DNA of 64,000 nt from Datisca glomerata (taxonomy: Eukaryota; Streptophyta; Magnoliopsida; Cucurbitales; Datiscaceae), in the NCBI GenBank assembly GCA_003255025.1, contig QANY01002203.1:399273-463272 (forward strand). The letters are read 5' to 3'. A program made the translations under genes and the position numbers. Every line of letters begins with the position of its first letter. Positions within the stretch are counted from its first letter, which is position 1. The notes under the pieces were generated by a model, which saw only the letters and a program-made list of their open reading frames with translations, ran no database searches and had not been told where the DNA came from. Positions 1 through 9,540 of this stretch are shown here, piece by piece.

Positions 1-264
1 TCTTCTGTTCTGAATTTTAAGAACTCTTCTGGTCTGAGATTTATGAGCTTGTTTGATCTGAGCTCCCTAGGCTCTTCTGGTATGAGCTTTATTAGCTAAT
101 CTGATATAAGCTTTTTGAGCTTTTATGGTCTGAGCTTTCTGAGATCTTCTGATATGAGCTCTCTAATATTTTCTGATCTGAGTGTTCTAAGATCTTCTGA
201 TCTGAGCTCTCTGAACTTTTCTGGTATGAGCTCTATGAGATTTTCTTATTTGAGCTCTTTTAAT
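1..264. repeat. 24-bp tandem array, about 11 copies
   Basis: Eleven head-to-tail copies of a 24-bp unit (typical start TCTTCTGATCTGAGCTCTCT) run off the left edge; the last copies are the most divergent. The period is eight codons, so each frame gives an octapeptide repeat. On the minus strand, where gag of element F is read, one frame gives units like ELRSEDLR and another RAQIRRSQ. Every minus frame contains stops, so I cannot tell which was translated. Confidence 0.9.
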
Positions 265-645
265 ATCCGCTCTAATTTTTTTTCTTGCTTGAAGCTTCCT
301 CGGTAGTGACGTTTCCGTGGGGGCGATGCTGCCCCTCGCAGTTGGTGATGACGACAGTGATCATTACCACAATTTTTCAGATTCGATTCCATGAATAGAG
401 TTAATAATTTGTTTTTATAAATAATAATTGCACAAAAGAAAATTTTTAAACGAATATGGATGAGTTTACTGGTCTTCGCTTCCATTTTTGGTTTTGTAGT
501 CATTTTCATTTTTGCTTCTGTTTTGAGTTTCTGTATTGCTGGTTTTTCCATTCCTGCTTCCAGTTCGGTTTCCGTTTTCACTTTTTCTTTCGTTTCCACT
601 TCCACTTCAGTTGTTGAGGGGGGCGTTTAATTTAGTTTTGGGCGT
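1..645 (-). pseudogene. Tat-type gypsy gag N-terminus (element F), degenerate
   Basis: The minus strand downstream of a primer-binding-like site resembles the gag start of element E at 47357. E begins MPRTRSNTALN; here the matching stretch reads PKTKLNAPLN after ACG at 643-645, so the start codon looks mutated from ATG. A stop follows within about ten codons. Further on come basic, low-complexity residues, then the octapeptide repeats of the 24-bp array. Gag would form the retroelement's cytoplasmic particle. The rest lies beyond the window. The link to E rests on the leader, start and primer region, not on a conserved gag core. Confidence 0.5.
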
Positions 646-673
646 TTTGGGAAGGGATTTCTTAAGTTTTTCT

Positions 674-697
674 CTCACTCTGAATGAAAGCACCAAA
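674..697 (-). other. Primer-binding-site region of element F
   Basis: Read on the minus strand, the bases just after the putative LTR end are TTTGGTGCTTTCATTCAGAG. Element E has TTTTAATGCTTTCATTGAGA at the same place, after an LTR that also ends TTTACA, and both continue with AGAGAAA and CTTAAGAAA. It is not the common TGGTATCAGAGC type. Confidence 0.5.
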
Positions 698-1030
698 TGT
701 AAAGGAAAATATCCACTGTCTTTGAGAATCGATCGTGGAGTTCCTTCAGTTTCCTTTTGCTACAAGCTCATTGATAGAATCTGATACATCTTATCTAATT
801 CTATATGAAAATTAGATCACCAGAATATTCTCTGAGATCTAGCTTATCAACAATAACAACCAAGTAAATCTTGACTGTATGATCAATTTAATAGTCTTGA
901 TTAGCTTCTCTTTGGATTGCCGCATCAGTAATCCATATAGTTTCATCTGATTGGTCGATTCTCGCTCTATCTTCTCTTCGATGGAGTCTTCGATTTAGAT
1001 CATGCCACGTGTCATGTGAAATTATTCTTA
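698..1030 (-). mobile_element. 5' LTR fragment of element F
   Basis: Minus-strand sequence ending TTTACA directly before the primer-like site is taken as the 3' end of a 5' LTR. The other LTR end is not visible: similarity to the copia-derived units starts near 1035, so the LTR is probably truncated there. No second LTR copy is in the window. Confidence 0.4.
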
Positions 1031-1034
1031 TTCA

Positions 1035-1463
1035 AGTTTATCATATTGTTTAGTTCAGACACAATGCTTTTTTATGTAGAAACCATATTAACTACAACAT
1101 ATAAACATAATAGCGCATATGATTAATAGCACTCGAAAAGGAAACACACATTCAAAACTTAAAGTTACAGCAAACTCTACCAAGTCAAAGAAAACACACA
1201 TTTGAAATTTAACTCAATTCAAGCTTGCAGGTATCGATCCGTTTAATTTACACTCTGGATCGTTTCATATATAAATATATCTTGCTACGACTCAGACCTG
1301 GTGATGCTCTATAATTGTTCCTCTTTCTCTAGCCACATGGTTGATGGCTCCTAAATCTATAGTCCACACATGATAATAATCAATAAAAATACACTGCTAG
1401 ACAGACAACAATAATAATGATTAAAATTATAAAATGCTTTGTCTTTCTGGGGTATACTTTAAA
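1035..1463 (-). pseudogene. Collapsed copia gag/protease unit, left part
   Basis: Minus-strand remnant of copia gag-pol, repeated at 8592-9540. It holds the gag-start region of one unit (near 1076-1090) and, near 1328-1358, a degenerate protease motif (GA-DHVARERG in the better copy). The Mutator-like element at 1464 splits one unit between its zinc knuckle and its protease. Unit spacing is about 590-600 bp once that element is removed, so these are tandem copies of an internally deleted copia segment. All frames are broken. Confidence 0.6.
1455..1463. repeat. Left 9-bp target-site duplication
   Basis: TACTTTAAA directly precedes the left terminus; the right copy is TACTTTAGA at 8592-8600 (8 of 9 identical). 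Confidence 0.8.
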
Positions 1464-1537
1464 GGGTTTTTTTGCAAAAAACAACCCCTACGCTATTTAT
1501 TTTATAGAGATCAACCCCTACACTCTAACCCCTGGCT
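1464..1537. repeat. Left terminal inverted repeat of the Mutator-like element
   Basis: It shares with the right end, in order, GGGTTTTTT, CCTAC, ATTTTATAGA, TACACT and ACCCCTGGC. The arms are long and imperfect, as expected of an old Mutator-like element. Confidence 0.8.
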
Positions 1538-1902
1538 CATTTTTTCTTCACTTTTTTTACTTTTTTTCCCATTGCCTTTTGTACAAGCTGTCCAATCAAA
1601 TGTCACGGTCTACTCACTTAACACTCAAAACCTCCATACCCACCCCATTCTCCGTCTTCATTTTTCATATTTTCTACTTCTTCATTTTCCTCTTCGTTTT
1701 CTTCTTCATCTTCTTCTTCATCTTCTTCCTTCTTCTTATAACAGAAAAAAGATTGTTAGTTCTTATTTCTGGAACATGTATAAGTTTTGAGTTCTTCTTT
1801 CTGAAAAGCTTGAATTTTCATGGATTTTTCATGTTCATGAGTTTTCTGGAAATATTTATTTGTTTTCTTTTTTCTGGAACGTTGTTTAAAGTTCATCTAT
1901 TA

Positions 1903-2215
1903 TACATGATCACTACAAGATGATAGTATAGTGTAAACAATGTCTACATGAGTATTACAAGAGCCTTATGTAGTCATGATGACTACACGCGGTATACACG
2001 ATTCTTGTGTAGAACTCGTGTACACTACACGATAATCGTGTAGTGTATCAGGAACTTCTTCAGTAGTTCACGAGTATCGTGTAGCATCTATTACACTACA
2101 CAAAGATTACATGATCATCCTGTAGTGTACAAGATGACCACATGATGATCGTATACTCGTGTACACTACACGATCCTTGTGTAGTCCTCGTGTATAAAAT
2201 AACGCATCATGTACA
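1903..2215. repeat. Palindromic GTGTAG/CTACAC repeats, cluster 1
   Basis: Dense, irregular copies of GTGTAGT and ACTACACGA in both orientations upstream of the transposase. It includes a perfect palindrome at 2021-2047 with 13-bp arms TACACTACACGAT around one central base. It has no coding content and belongs to a set of six clusters confined to this element. Confidence 0.8.
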
Positions 2216-2289
2216 CTACGTACTTTGTCGATTTTAATATAGCAATATTAAATCTTTTTCAAGGATAACAATACACATAGAGACCGATG

Positions 2290-3598
2290 AGTATGATCAT
2301 TTTAAATATTTTTTATGGCCCTTGGACCCTTTGTTCATGGATTTTGCAGTTGTATACTGCCCGTCATTGTTGTTGACGCAACCGCCTTAAAAGCCAAATA
2401 CAAAAGGGTATTATTTGTTGCAACAACAAATGATGGGAACAACCAAGTATATCCCAGTGTATTTGCCATTGCAAATTCAAAAAATAATGATTCATGGAAA
2501 TGGTTCTTCCATAAACTTCATGATGTAATTGGTGATCCGGAAGACTTGGTGATTATATCCGACATGTATACAAGTATATTAAATGTTGTACAGATTGTCT
2601 TTTCCAATGCACTTCATGGAGCTTCCATATTCTATATGAGACAAAATATCAAATCAATTTATAAAAAGGAAGATGCGGTCGCATTTTTTTAAAGTAGCAA
2701 AGGAATACCGTGATCAGAATTTGATCGACTGATGACTCATTTTACATATGCATTTCCAGATATCTCACAATTCATGTCGGTGGGGGGGTGTTGAAAGGTG
2801 GACACGTTCCCATTTTGATGGAAGACGATACAATATAATGACTATAAACATCGTTGAATGTTTGAATGAGATTTTGAAGGATGCCAGAAAGTTTCTCATT
2901 ACATGCCTTATAGAACATATCTGTGACATTTTACAATGGTGGCTCTATGAACGACGGACGGCTACCTATCAAGTCACCTCACAGATGACAGATTGGGTTG
3001 AGACTGAGCTTAAAAATAAGCATCTTGCATCTTGCATTATGATCACTATCATTGTTTCCTTCAGACATCCACAAATTTTGTGTCGCGGGTGGGGGTAGAG
3101 AAGCAGTGGTAAACTTACATCTTAAGTATTGTACGAGCCGAGAATTTGATCTTGATCAAATTCTATGCAAGCATGTGTTGGCTGAATGTCGGGAGCGCAA
3201 TATTTCTGCATACAGTATGTGTTCGAGATTCTATAAAAATAAGGCTCTAATTGTTGTGTTTGCATGTGTTGGCTGCATGTCGGGAGCGCAATATTTCTGC
3301 ATACAGTATGTGCTCGAGATTCTATAAAAATAGGGCTCTAATTGATGTGTTTGCAGAAACAATACATCATGTTGGAGATCAAGTAGATTTGGTCATCAGC
3401 CAGGAGGTTCATGAAAAGGTGGTATTGCCAGCTATAACGACGTGGTGAAGTGGCAGACCTCGGACAAAGAGAATTCCATCTAGAGGTGAGGAAGTAATGA
3501 GAAGGAAGTGCAAACTTTATGGTCAAATTGGCCACAACCGACGAACGTGCAGAAATTCAATTTCTCTTTCTCAACGGGATCACCAAGCCACTTAAATA
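2290..3598 (+). pseudogene. MULE transposase (MURA-like), broken
   Basis: The product would cut and join the element ends in the nucleus. Around 2315-2692 is the MULE transposase core: VIVVDATALKAKYK with the first catalytic Asp, DGNNQVYP, and VIISDMYTSI with the second Asp. A frameshift precedes 2748-3098, which keeps the downstream region (VERWTRSHFDGRRYNIMT and NIVECLNEILK). A SWIM zinc finger follows near 3120-3200 (CTSREFDLDQILCKH; the second Cys is Ser). The C-terminus at 3490-3595 has a CCHC-like knuckle CKLYGQIGHNRRTC with one Cys replaced by Tyr. Frameshifts and a 91-bp duplication inside the SWIM region inactivate it. Confidence 0.88.
3171..3352 (+). repeat. 91-bp tandem duplication in the transposase
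   Basis: Units 3171-3261 and 3262-3352 both start GCATGTGTTGGCTG and are nearly identical. They repeat the end of the SWIM finger and the segment after it. As 91 is not a multiple of three, the duplication itself shifts the frame. Confidence 0.9.
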
Positions 3599-3686
3599 TA
3601 AATAATGACTTTTGTAAACTTATATTAAATATTAATATCGAAATATACTTGTGTTTGTTATTTTATAATGTCATAAAATTTAATTA

Positions 3687-3800
3687 GCCTACATGATGCT
3701 CGTGACGTCATCGTGTAGTCTACACGATGACTACATGATACCCGTGAAATCATCATGTAGGCTACACAATGCTCATGAAGTCATTGTGTAGGCTACATGA
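3687..3800. repeat. Palindromic repeat cluster 2
   Basis: Copies of GTGTAGTCTACACGATGACT and variants lie between the ends of the two convergent genes. Confidence 0.75.
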
Positions 3801-3984
3801 ATCCTACACTAAACATATAATAACCAAAAACATTCAACAACATATAAGAAATTAGACATTAAAAATACAAGTTATAAACATCCATAATTCACAATTTGAG
3901 GGTTTGTAAAAATAAAAAGTTTGTTAAGAAAAATACGGTTCCGAATTCTTAAAATCATGAGCTTAAGCGTAAAAAATCCATAAA

Positions 3985-4565
3985 ATATATCCAAATTATT
4001 TTGGTACAACTATGCCACGTGCAAATAACTCAATTGCAATTCGTCTTTGATATTCTAGCATTTTTGTTGAGTTATTTCTTGAAGGTTCTTCCCATACGTG
4101 AGGGCTTCGACAAACTTAAAGATGAATACCCCACAATCGAACCTATAAAACACATGAAATGCAAAAACACAATTAAATAATATGTATGAATTTTAAGTGG
4201 ACTTTAAAAAAAATGTATATTTCACTTACCCATTTTTTTGTTGTAGACACTTCATAATCTCATATTTCTACTCATTTTTGGGTTTAACCTCCTTTCTATT
4301 CTCATAAATGTTCATCATTTTGAAACAACTAAGGGACAATCTTCATTAAAAGGTTTTATTATTTTCAATGTACAATGAGCGTTTATATGGCGTGTTCATG
4401 GAGTTATACAAACAAATACACTGAGCATTCAAATCAAGCTCAACCGCAGTTCAATGACTTTGGTTCACATTCATTGGAAAGATAACATTATCAAATTGTT
4501 CCCACCTCATTCCAAAATTCGTCTGCAAGCTGAAGACTAGGTACTAGAGCGAATCTTCAATGTCA
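3985..4565 (-). pseudogene. ULP1-type C48 cysteine protease domain
   Basis: This is the C-terminal catalytic part of a SUMO-protease-like protein. In order on the minus strand: a His followed by a stop where the conserved HW would be (NVNQSH, about 4480); LDLNAQCICLYNSMNTP, in which the usual catalytic Asp of YDS is Asn; NIYENRKEVKP; a likely intron starting GTAAGTG near 4230; then FDCGVFIFKFVEAL, which keeps the catalytic Cys (about 4125). One base is missing before MLEYQRRIAIELFARG. The His and Cys remain but the Asp is lost, with stops and a frameshift, so it cannot work as it stands. Cellular ULP1 cleaves SUMO; the role of transposon-borne copies is unsettled. Confidence 0.82.
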
Positions 4566-4674
4566 ATATCTTAGCACGCGGGATCTTGCCGAAACTCTTC
4601 CGTTCGGCCAGCCAAGTTCGCCTGTAATATCACGGGAAAAAAATTTAAATCCTCAATGTCAATAAAAAATAGTC

Positions 4675-4732
4675 ATGCAGACTACATGAAGTCTACACGA
4701 GGCCTTCCGCGTTGCCTCGTGTAGACTATGGT
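4675..4732. repeat. Palindromic repeat cluster 3
   Basis: A short group of ACTACATGAAGTCTACACGA and CTCGTGTAGACTA copies in non-coding sequence of the ULP1 gene. Confidence 0.65.
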
Positions 4733-5060
4733 GTGTACTTTATTAAGTTAAAAAACAAATCTTACTTACTTGTTGAATCAAATGACCAACACTGATTATG
4801 ATATGGGGGTTGTAGTCTTGCAAATCCCTCCTCATGAGTTCCAGGTATGCATCGATATGCTACAGTGTAATAAAGATTAGTTAAGATATTTATATTTATT
4901 TTAACTACCACATTAAAAATATTATAAATAACTTCTTACATCTGACTCAAACCATTCATAAGGTAAAGAGACTAGTTTTATTAATTAGGTAACATCAACG
5001 GTGCAAAATTCAATGTCTACTTTTTCATTCCTCTACAACGTAATTATAGATCAAAATTAG

Positions 5061-5282
5061 GTACACGATTAACTTACTACACGATGGCTACACGATGTCA
5101 GTGTAACCTTCGTGTATACTATATGATAGCTACACGAGGTCAGTGTGACCAACGTGTATACTACACGATGGCTACACGAGATTAGTGTAACCATCTTGTA
5201 TACTACACGATGGCTACATGAGGTCAGTGTAACCAGCATGTATACTACATGATGGCTACACTCAGTGTAACCATGATTGTAT
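5061..5282. repeat. Palindromic repeat cluster 4
   Basis: Four or five near-regular copies, about 40 bp apart, of ACTACACGATGGCTACACGA followed by GGTCAGTGTAACC. It is the most tandem-like of the six clusters. Confidence 0.8.
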
Positions 5283-5479
5283 GAGAATAAGCATTAAAAT
5301 TACAGACCTAACTTTTCCTTTGGGGAGGTGAACCGTGCTTTAAAATGAGCTTCATCCTCTGAAAATACATCACCATGTGGTTGAAAATGCTTGAAGTCTG
5401 TTTTGGCAACGATATTCTCATCAACTTTTTTTCTTCACTGCTTCTTCTTTTCAACTTGTTCGGTTTCCAAAGTAGGTGA

Positions 5480-6430
5480 CTCTAGGACCTGAGATCTCTT
5501 TCTTTTCCTCTTATAGAGTTCACCAAGGCAGACGAGCTCTTCTTCTACTCCATCATTGGACTGCTCCATTGACCGAACCGAATCCATCAATACAGATATT
5601 ATCGATGCAACTGTTTCATCTTCTTTTTTTTGTTTCTACTTCTTCTGCTTTTTTCAGCTTCTTCTTCTTTTTTATTTCTTTTTTTATCTTCTTCTTTCTT
5701 TCTTTTATGCAACGTATTCTTCTTTTCTTTTGTTTGTTCTTCTATTTCTTCTTTCTCTTCTATACCTTCTTTCTCTTTTTCATCTTCCTTCTTTTCACCT
5801 TCCTCCTCCTTATTACCTTCTTTCTCTTCTTCTTCTCTTCCTTCATTTTCTTGTTCTTCTTTCTCACATTCTCTTTCTTTATCTTCTTCTTTTTCATATT
5901 TTCCTTCTACCTTCTCTTCTTCTTTTTCTTCTACATTCTCTTCTTCTTTTTCTTTTTCTTTTTCTTTTTATTTTTCTTCTTCTTCCTTCTGTTCCTTCTC
6001 TTCTTCTTCTTCTTCATTTTCTATCATCTCTTCTTCTTCTTCCTTCTCTACCATCTCTTCTTATTTTTCATCATTCTCTCATTCTTCATTCTTTTTCTCT
6101 TCCCTCTCGATCTATGCCACCTCCATGTCTCTAGCCATCATCATGGTAGATCGAGGATAGAATGAGTAATCATCTGGCCTCGATATTACCACATGATCCA
6201 TCAAAATTTTAATTTAGAAAATTTACAAAGGAAATGTATGATTGCATGGACAAAATCTTCTTATCCATTGAAGTGATCTTTTGGTCCATTCCAATCAAAC
6301 ATTTCCTCACCCAATTTTCATGTCCATTGAACTTCTTGGACACAATCTTCTTCTCCTCTATTTTTTCAATGGCTTGCTCCTCCTCATTAGGTTCCTCTTC
6401 TACTAGAAAGGGTGACTGAGGAGGCATTGA
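5480..6430 (-). pseudogene. Acidic low-complexity part of the ULP1/DUF1985 gene
   Basis: The minus strand at 5590-6110 is almost pure GAA/GAG/AAG-type purine sequence and would encode Glu/Lys-rich protein. An adjoining frame (about 6209-6427) reads EEEPNEEEQAIEKIEEKK then MDQKITSMDKKILSM, a likely coiled coil. Position and composition fit the linker between the DUF1985 and C48 domains of plant transposon ULP1 proteins. The plus-strand Phe/Ser-rich frames here are shadows of this sequence. Exon limits are not resolved. Confidence 0.6.
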
Positions 6431-6447
6431 CTAAAAACACATGTAAT

Positions 6448-6668
6448 ACACTATTGGTACACGGACCTTGTGTAGTCACCTTGTAGACTATATGATCGGT
6501 TACACGAACCTCGTGTAGTTATCGTGTAAAATACACGATCGGTTATACAGACCACGTGTAGTCATCGTGTAGACTACACGAGATCAGTGTAACCATTGTG
6601 TAAACTACATGATGACTATACGAGGTCAGTGTAACCATCATATAGTCTACACGATAACTAAACGAGCC
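6448..6668. repeat. Palindromic repeat cluster 5
   Basis: Repeated CGTGTAGTCATCGTGTAGAC and ACACGAGATCAGTGTAACCA variants, partly regular, upstream of the acidic segment on the gene's strand. Confidence 0.8.
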
Positions 6669-6979
6669 CCGTGTTCAAGAAGAAGAAGGGTAGAAAATGA
6701 TTTTGAACATACATTATCTTTAACTACTGATCTCTAGTATCTTTTTTCTTCTTTCTCCTCAGTAAGGAACAAGAAAATAATTGTCAACTAAAAATACAGA
6801 AATATAAATTAGTATATGTGAAAGTAATATAAATTAACTTGTCGACATACATTCTCCTTCAACCGCTACTATCGTGGTCGGACACCACTTGAGAATCCTT
6901 GGCAGATTGGTCGAAACCTGGTTACCATACAAACTATCCACCAAGGGGATAGTTTCAAATGTCTATTTAAACAAAAGAC

Positions 6980-7760
6980 AATAATTCAGTATTCAACACA
7001 TAAATAATTTAATACATCACTATATAGAATTAAATAAATTGTATCTTGAAGGTAAATGGACATCCATTGAGTGAATATCCATGAACAACAGTGAGGTATT
7101 TTTTGTTTTTCATCATATTTAAGATCACCAAAAAATGCCTTTGTATTCTTGACAGCTGCTAATGATCTTATTATTTTGGAGAAAGAGAGCTCTCCCCATT
7201 GATATTGGTTGAACATTTCAAGGTCATCAACCAAAACCATCCATCTCTTTCAATTAGGGTATGGTTCTCCTTCCCCAATGGAAAATGCTCTAGCAAATAA
7301 ATCAGAGCCACCTTGACAGCATCAGAATTTGCCTTATATTCACTATTTTTAAACTCCTCCTCCAAATCAGCCAAGGTTATTCCTTGGGCTTTGAAAAAGT
7401 ACATATCAGAGAGTCTGTTGGGGTTATGGGTCTTCTTCTCATTCCGGATTTCACCGAACTCTAGTCTGGTCATCAACAAGAACTCCTTCTTGGAGAAGCA
7501 CTATGGTTCCTCATTGACAATAAACCATATTTCCTCCTTAGATGGAGTACCGTTGACATATTCGGCCTCCCTAGTCAGTACCTGGTGGTAGACAACTGTT
7601 GAAAATTTCATGGTTGGGAGATTAAGGAGATGACCAAAGTATGTCTCCATATATAGGGAGAGTTGATGAGCTATCAGCTTGATCTTGATAACCTCTATGT
7701 AGTGGGTATTGCACTTTGCATTGACCGTTGCTTTTGAAATTCTGTTAACGTAATGGACGT
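6980..7760 (-). pseudogene. DUF1985 domain of the ULP1 gene
   Basis: On the minus strand the segment runs from METYFGHLLNLP and REAEYVNGTPSKEEIWF through FLLMTRLEFGEI, YLLEHFPLGKE and LVDDLEMFNQYQWGELSF to IFTQWMSIYLQD. That is the order seen in DUF1985, a plant domain typical of transposon-borne ULP1 proteins. There is one stop (after IVNEEP, about 7500) and a frame change near 7240. This is the gene's 5' part; transcription runs toward 3985, tail to tail with the transposase. The function of DUF1985 is unknown. Confidence 0.78.
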
Positions 7761-7829
7761 ATCTTAGTTACATCTTTGATGAAGTCATAATCTGTAGAAA
7801 ATTCAAGGAAAATATAAGATCAGAAAATG

Positions 7830-8066
7830 TACATGATATTCGTACATTTATCTTGTAGACTACGCGAGGGGTACACGACCGTGGTGTAGTCCTCATGTAG
7901 TCTACACAAGGTTCGTGTAAGCCACGTGTAAACTACATAATCTTTACACGACCCCCGTGTAATCCTTGTGTAAACTACACGAATGGTACACAATCCTGGT
8001 GTAGTCTTCATGTAGTCTACATGATGCTTATGAGACCCTCTACACGAGAGGGACACGTTCATCGTG
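7830..8066. repeat. Palindromic repeat cluster 6
   Basis: Copies of GTGTAGTCTACACAAGGTTC, CGTGTAAACTACA and ACACGACC variants upstream of the DUF1985 region, mirroring cluster 1 at the other end of the element. Confidence 0.78.
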
Positions 8067-8503
8067 TAACCTTAGAAACCCAGAAAAAAATACTCAGAAC
8101 CCAGAAGAAAAAAAACACTCAGAAATCCAGAAAAAATATTAGAAACAAAAAAAAACCTTTTTGTGATTCGGACATCCACAAAAAATAGATACGTAGAAAT
8201 CCAGGATAAAACCCTAAAAAATACAGAAACAACTCCTTAGAAACCTATAAAAAATACCTAAGAAACTAGAAAACAAAAACTCAGAAACCCAAAACCTTAC
8301 CTTGTTATGATTTCTTGTTGTGGGAGATGAAAACTCAAGGATTTGCAGAGAGAGATGTTGTAACTTCGAGAGAGAGAAAGAGAGATAGCAATGGTAAGAG
8401 AGAAATGAGAGAAGTGCAACTGAGGTGTACGAATGGATGGAGTTTCTTGAGATTCGTGAATGGACTTTTTGGTAACTTTACAAACTGATTTTGAATTAAA
8501 CGT

Positions 8504-8591
8504 AGGCCAGGGGTCAGGATAAGTAAAAATTAGTGTATATGTCAAATTCTATAAAATGGTTGGTGTAGGAGTCTACTTTAGCAAAAAACCC
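8504..8591. repeat. Right terminal inverted repeat of the Mutator-like element
   Basis: The reverse complement starts GGGTTTTTTGCTAAAG and reaches GACCCCTGGCCTACG, matching the left end at spaced anchors. It is directly followed by the 9-bp duplication TACTTTAGA. Confidence 0.8.
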
Positions 8592-9540
8592 TACTTTAGA
8601 TGTGCACTAAATTCACATGCAAAGTGACGCAAAATGTCACAATTATAGCATGTTATCTCATTATTTGTCTTTTTAGGTTCAAACATATTATTTTCAAAGA
8701 TTTTTAGAACCACTCGTTTCTCAAGAATGTCCGGAACTTTTTTATGAAAATATATAAATTATCGCCATTTCAGTTTATCATCATTATTTAGTTCAGATAC
8801 TATGTTTTTGGACGCAGAAGCCATATTAACTACAACATATAAACATAACAACGCATATAATTTATTAGCACTCCAAAAGAAAACACTCATTCAAAATGTA
8901 ATGTTATGACAAACTCTACTAAGTCAAAGAAAACATACATTTAAAATTTAACGCAACTCAAGCATGCATGTGTCGATCCCTTTAACTTCCACTCCAGATT
9001 GTTTCATACAGAGATGTATCTTGCTACCACTCAAACTAGTTGATACTCTATAAATGTTCCTCTTTCTCTAGCTACATGGTCGATGGCTCCTAAATCTACA
9101 GATCACACAGGATAATATTCAGTAAGTAGCACACTGCTAGAAACATAATAATAGTGAGGAATAATCTTTATAAAATGTTGTCTTTCTCAGGTATACTTAG
9201 AGGTGCACTACGTTCACTCGCAAAGTTACCCAAAATACCATAATTATAGTATTTCATCTCATTATTGTCCTTTTTAGGTTCAATCATACTATTTTCAAAG
9301 ATTTCTAGAACTCTTTGTCCCTCAAGAATTTACTGAACTTTTTGATGCAAATGTCCAAATTACTATCTTTAGTTTCCCACCATTTCTTAGTTCATACAAT
9401 ATATTTTTGAATGCAGAAGCCATATTAACTACAACAAATAAACATAACAACACATATGATTACTAGCACTTCAAAAGAAAACACACATCAAAGTCAATGT
9501 TTTGGCAAGCTCTACTAAGTCAATGATGATGTGATTTTGA
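8592..9540 (-). pseudogene. Tandem collapsed copia gag/protease units, right part
   Basis: Minus strand. Each unit has a gag-like start (MASASKNI near 8828; MASAFKNI near 9418), then a CCHC knuckle (CYNCDILRHFACE near 8640; degenerate near 9250), then, without the intervening gag and leader, a protease motif (GA-DHVARERG near 9067-9097) and KLKGIDTCMLELR-like protease C-terminus near 8980. The spacing of the gag starts is about 590 bp. Units differ by many substitutions and all are broken. The lineage is copia-like from the knuckle and protease motifs; no RT or integrase is attached. Confidence 0.62.

Larger units (their letters stand above)
1464..8591. mobile_element. Mutator-like element with ULP1 gene (KAONASHI-like)
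   Basis: A 7128-bp element bounded by inverted repeats that both start GGGTTTTTT. It is flanked by TACTTTAAA (1455-1463) and TACTTTAGA (8592-8600), a 9-bp target-site duplication with one mismatch, which is the Mutator hallmark. Inside are a plus-strand MULE transposase remnant and a convergent minus-strand gene with DUF1985 and peptidase C48 (ULP1) domains. Plant Mutator-like elements carrying ULP1-like genes are known as the KAONASHI group. It inserted into the copia-derived tandem units, so it is younger than those duplications. Both genes are broken, so it is not autonomous now. Confidence 0.88.

Noticed and set aside
5476..6165. Long Phe/Ser/Leu-rich plus-strand frames
   Set aside because: They are complements of the Glu/Lys-coding purine tract of the minus-strand ULP1 gene.
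7820..8062. Minus-strand frame of about 80 codons
   Set aside because: It lies wholly in palindromic repeat cluster 6; the frame follows from the repeat words.
1903..8066. CRISPR-like array
   Set aside because: Repeats are palindromic but irregular, spacers are not unique or even in length, and the context is a plant transposon.
8297..8545. Small protein near the right end of the Mutator-like element
   Set aside because: It spans untranslated sequence and the inverted repeat, with no similarity to either gene.
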